In this document: in pieces, positions 60,641-64,000 of the stretch
How positions within the stretch are numbered: the first letter of the stretch is position 1
Layout of the letters: the number at the start of each line of letters is the position of its first letter
Assembly (NCBI RefSeq): GCF_047511655.1
Contig: NC_133392.1
Location: 162,058,542 to 162,122,541, forward strand
Length of the DNA stretch: 64,000 bases
Direction of reading: 5' to 3'
Source: Castor canadensis
Taxonomy: Eukaryota; Chordata; Mammalia; Rodentia; Castoridae
Notes under the pieces: model-generated
Told to the model about the DNA's origin: nothing
What the model saw: the letters and a program-made list of their open reading frames with translations, nothing else
Databases searched by the model: none
Made by a program: the position numbers and the translations under genes

Positions 60641-61387
60641 GACTGAGATGAGGGCTGGCCTTGAACCTTGGTTCTCTTGATTTCTGCCTCCAGAGTTAAC
60701 TGAGTCTGTGAACCTAAGGAATTTTCTGCGGTCTATGGATAAAACCCTAGTACCACTTTCGACGCTTCTTTGGAGCAGAATTCCCCTAGGACAGCCACTC
60801 GGACCCATCTGCAGTGTTAGAAAAGCTGGCCAGCGGGTGCCTCCTGCAGGATAATTCAGAGTCTAGGATTCTTCCTGTCAGGACCTGGTCAACACCCACC
60901 AGACTCATACCCAGGAGCTTGTCACTTAACCCTCAGACCCCTCAGCCACACCAAACCCCAAGGCCGAGAAGCATAGGCTGGTGAAGGCCTGGCAGGGCCC
61001 CTCCACACCCCAGAAACCAGACTCCCCCACATCCCGCCCATCTGCACTGAGGCCACACCACAAGAAGAAAGAAGCAAGTACATCTTGTTCTTACCCACCG
61101 TCATCACCCAGAGAGCAACCTGGGAAACAGGAGGCCTCTGAGGGATCTCCAGGGCCAGAGCAGGGCAGGGAGGGAGGGAGCCCTGTAGGTCAGGGTAACC
61201 CAGGCATAGGAGGGGGCTCCCGAGTCCTCAGAGAAAAGAGAATTTGTAAGGCTGGGCACAGCTTAACCTAGTCAGGCTGCTTCCCCCAGAAAACTAGATG
61301 CTGAGCCCCTACTTAGACCCAGAGGGAAAAATGTATGCTGAGAATCAAGAAGTAATGACATGAACCTGGTGCTGGTCAAGGCAGAAC

Positions 61388-61430
61388 CATCTGTGTTTGT
61401 AAATAAAGTTTTATTGGAATACAGCCATGC
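61388..61430. mobile_element. MER5A-like fragment interrupted by a SINE tail
   Basis: 'gtaaataaagttttattggaatacagccatgcac' stops where the poly-T of the next SINE begins, consistent with insertion into the older element. Confidence 0.6.
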
Positions 61431-61512
61431 ACTTTTTTTTTTTTTTTTTTTGGTGGTACTGGAGATTGAACTCAGGGCCTCAGGCTTGCTAGGCAGGCGT
61501 TTATCTACTGAT
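61431..61512 (-). mobile_element. tRNA-derived SINE monomer, reverse
   Basis: Nineteen-base T-run, then 'ggtggtactggagattgaactcagggcctcaggcttgctaggcagg'. Confidence 0.92.
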
Positions 61513-61655
61513 CCCATAACCTAATTTGTGTAAGCACTCTACGATGGTCATAGGACGTAATCATCTAACAACGGTTTAGAGACACATGGCTATGTTAGCT
61601 ATCTCACCACACCAACCCTAAGTATAAAGAGTGACAACAAAAATAATAGCTTTTG

Positions 61656-61955
61656 TTTGGAGTGCTGGCTCACACTTGTAATCCCAGCTACTTGGGAGGC
61701 TGAGATTGGGAGGTTCACAGTTTGAGGCCAGCCCATGCAAATAGTGAGATCCCATTTCACAACCAATGAATTGGGCATGGTGGTGTACACCTGTCATCCC
61801 AGCTATGAGGGATGGTGGTCCAGGCCAGCCCCGAGGAAAAGCACGATATTCTACTGACCTAACAACAACAAAAACAACAAAAAGGGCTGGGGGTAGAGCA
61901 CCAGCCTAGCAAGCATGAGGCCCTGAATTCAAACCCTAGTACCACGAAAAAAATT
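61656..61955 (+). mobile_element. Composite SINE: two B1-like units plus a tRNA-like unit
   Basis: The first unit is 'gtgctggctcacacttgtaatcccagc', the second 'ttgggcatggtggtgtacacctgtcatcccagc' and the third 'gggggtagagcaccagcctagcaagc'. AATAGCTTTT flanks both ends (around 61644 and 61961) as a target-site duplication. Confidence 0.9.
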
Positions 61956-62019
61956 TTTCGAATAGCTTTTAGAGTCCTCACCAAATGTCAGGAACTACTC
62001 TAAGTATTGACTCATTTGC

Positions 62020-62110
62020 TACTGTTTCCCTATGTTATGATGGAGAAACTGAAGGTTAAATAACCTTCCCAGGATCACACAGCTACTGGCTAACAAGACC
62101 TGACATCAGA
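62020..62110 (+). mobile_element. MIR SINE fragment
   Basis: 'atggagaaactgaaggttaaataaccttcccaggatcacacagctactggc' matches the MIR core and 3' region. Confidence 0.8.
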
Positions 62111-63215
62111 CAATGTGGGTGAATCCAGAGCCCAGAAACCTTATTTCCAGGTGTCTCTACCTCCCAGCAGAAGGCCACACAGACAACAGCCCTTCAAGGG
62201 GGAAGGAGCAGCAGAAGTGGCCAAGAAGTCAGCCCAGAAGACAGAGTCATAGTGGCGGCCATGGTTCACCGTCCCAGAAGCATCCCTTCCCCCATGGACA
62301 CCTTGCCAGGCCTGTCCCCTAGCCGGAGCTGTTTTGCTCTGGAACATGAGGATTTGGGGCTGCAGTGCAACCATGTAAGGCGTTCTTGACGAGAGTGAGC
62401 CAAGTCTGAGACGTCACGGCTGTCAGAGGGAAGGATGACACAGCTCCCACGCTGGGCTCCACGCTGCCACTCTCAGTCTGCTCTTTCCATTCTGGGCTCT
62501 CGGCGTGATGCCAGCAAGCAAGGGTCTGACGGAGCCTGACTCACCTTCTCCAGGACGAGCACCTCCCTCAGCGCTCACGTTCTGGCAAGCACATCGCCAT
62601 TTCTGGTGTCCTGGCTACGGGGCGCTGAACCCCTCACCTCACGATGTCGCCTCCTCAGCTGGCTCCATTTACCTCTCACTCTCCCTGGTTCTTACCCTGC
62701 TGACCTCACCTCCCGGCTCGTCCACCTCTCATGCCAGGTGCTTGCCACATCCGACCCCAAGGGTTGTCGGGCTGCCTTGCCTTGCTCTCGGAGACAGGGG
62801 GGCACCAGGCCACATGTGGTCTCCTCCCCTCTGCTCGAAAGCACAGGCCAGGTGTCCCTCAGGCATCCATGTCTGCAACCTGATCCTCACTCCAGAGCCT
62901 GATCTTCCACCACCCTCCCCCGTAGCTCCTGGACACCAGTGTAGCCTCTGTCTCACTTCCTCCTTCCCCATTATGTGTTCTCTGCTGATGTTCACGTCCC
63001 CTGTCGCTCTGGCCCCTCCTCTCAGTGCAGTAACCCTGCATCAGTTGCTCCAGCTGGGTGCCCAGCCCTCTGCTCTCTGGGGTCTGTCCTGATGCCCCCG
63101 TGACTGACTCCAGGCAAGTCCTTGCCTGCCTGAGAGGAAAGGTGCCTCCTCCTTCAGAGCCACGGGCAGGTTTCAAAGTGTAATTTATAAAGAACAACAC
63201 ACAAAGAACACTGCT

Positions 63216-63300
63216 GGGCTGGGGGAGTGGCTTAAGTGGTGGAGCACCTGACTGGGAAGTGTGAGACCCTGAGTTCAAACCCCAGTACCACCGAAAAAGG
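63216..63300 (+). mobile_element. tRNA-derived SINE monomer, near consensus
   Basis: 'gctgggggagtggcttaagtggtggagcacc ... gagttcaaaccccagtaccacc'. AAGAACACTGCT before and AGGAACAGTGCT after are a slightly decayed target-site duplication. Confidence 0.94.
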
Positions 63301-63484
63301 AACAGTGCTAGAAAAAGAGGCATTAATACCTATAGACCATTTCGAGCCAGGGCAATTCATGCCAGTGTCTGAGTTGGGCTGTGCCTGGGAGGCCCTGCAC
63401 GGACAAATGGGCTTCTTAAGGAGCAAAAGCAACCTCACATACGTGAGTGAGTGAAAACTGACGGTGGACACCATCAGGACAGCA

Positions 63485-63560
63485 ATTTTTTTTTCATTTT
63501 TTGGTGCTGGGGATCAAACCCAAGGCCTTGTCGTGCTAAGCCCACAGTCTGCTGCTAAGC
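63485..63560 (-). mobile_element. ID-like SINE, reverse, truncated
   Basis: A T-run then 'ggtgctggggatcaaacccaaggcctt', the reverse of an ID box B region. Confidence 0.8.
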
Positions 63561-63807
63561 AACATGGGGGCAGCTGTGTAACAGCTGTTTATCTAAGTGG
63601 CAGCACCCCAGTCTAACCTATGGGGGGCACTGGGGGCTTAGAAGTGGTCATTTTGGTACAATCGTTATGCCGCCTGTTTGTCCTGGAATAGCTTAAACTG
63701 AAGTGGTTTCTCTGTTTTGGAGATTCTGTACCCAGTTTTAATTCTGGCTACATGGGGCATCTGTAGATGGGGTGTGTGTTCCCCATAAAGCACAGGTTTA
63801 TTTTGGG

Positions 63808-63827
63808 GTGTGTGTGTGTGTGTGTGT
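63808..63827. repeat. (GT)10 microsatellite
   Basis: Forms the expanded tail region of the adjacent reverse-oriented SINE. Confidence 0.95.
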
Positions 63828-64000
63828 TTGGTAGGACTGGGGTTTGAACTCAAGGTCTCACGCTTACAAAGCAGGCATTCTACCACTCAGGCCACACCTC
63901 CAGTCCATTTTGCTCTGATTATTTTGGAGATGGGGTGTCATAAACTATTTCCCTGGGCTGGCCTCGAACCTTGACCCTCCCACTCTCAGCCTCCCAAGTA
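63828..64000 (-). mobile_element. tRNA/B1 dimeric SINE, reverse, cut by window edge
   Basis: 'ggtaggactggggtttgaactcaagg' and the start of the B1-like unit (ctggcctcgaaccttgaccctcccac ... cctcccaagta) run to the last base. Confidence 0.92.

Larger units (their letters stand above)
57424..64000 (-). other. PRKCZ: PRKCZ intron extending past the right edge
   Basis: No further kinase, C1 or PB1 coding sequence is recognisable here on the minus strand. An old L2/MIR-like relic occurs at 57845-57905 (ccattcattcatcatttcatc ... gtgccaggcctgtgtcagg). A plus-strand frame of 195 codons at 62505-63092 is Ser/Pro/Leu-rich and resembles no family. Repeats are listed separately. Confidence 0.75.

Noticed and set aside
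62505-63092. 195-codon plus-strand frame in the PRKCZ intron
   Set aside because: Ser/Pro/Leu-rich with no motif. It is antisense to PRKCZ and overlaps other open frames, so chance is sufficient.
63216-63300. Apparent tRNA gene (box A and box B) and similar ones elsewhere
   Set aside because: Many near-identical copies with A-tails and target-site duplications show these are tRNA-derived SINEs, not tRNA genes. No complete cloverleaf with an anticodon arm was seen.

Overview
This is mammalian nuclear DNA, most likely from a rodent and plausibly a beaver-like castorimorph. The evidence is large split genes with canonical splice sites, CpG islands, and many short retroposons that join a 7SL/B1-like unit to a tRNA-derived unit ending in a 'gagttcaaaccccagtacc' type box B. 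The species call rests on remembered repeat style and is moderate at best. The gene order SKI - FAAP20 - PRKCZ, with SKI and FAAP20 divergent and FAAP20 and PRKCZ convergent, matches human 1p36.33 read in the opposite direction.

Layout. 1-7235 is part of SKI intron 1 (minus strand): GC-rich, free of young SINEs, with three AT-rich islands that look like conserved non-coding elements. 7236-8204 is the complete coding part of SKI exon 1 (codons 1-323). A CpG island with the SKI 5' UTR and promoter runs to about 9.7 kb. 9.7-33.3 kb is the SKI-FAAP20 intergenic interval. It has SINE patches at 12.6-15.8 kb and 25.8-31.1 kb, and a SINE-free core at 15.8-25.8 kb with a CRE/MEF2-like motif cluster, homopurine and GA/CA tracts, and a candidate polyadenylation site. 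FAAP20 (plus strand) occupies 33414-40139 in four coding exons that total exactly 180 codons. From about 40.1 to 44.5 kb lies the convergent FAAP20/PRKCZ tail region, with an unexplained 3'UTR-like block. PRKCZ (minus strand) fills 44.55 kb to the right edge. Eight coding exons are visible, encoding residues 325-592 by human numbering: most of the kinase domain, the activation loop, the turn motif and the C-terminal tail. The regulatory N-terminus lies beyond the right edge.

The genes do not form an operon. SKI is a nuclear co-repressor of TGF-beta/BMP SMAD signalling, FAAP20 is a ubiquitin-binding Fanconi core-complex subunit, and PRKCZ is an atypical protein kinase C. They are neighbours by conserved synteny.

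I found no clearly new biological system. The better leads are a G-quadruplex-type tract just inside the SKI 5' splice site, SINE-free AT-rich islands in SKI intron 1, CACGTG clusters in PRKCZ introns, a facing pair of SINEs in a PRKCZ intron, and a 3'UTR-like block between FAAP20 and PRKCZ. Motif and repeat calls were made by eye, and boundaries of repeats are approximate.
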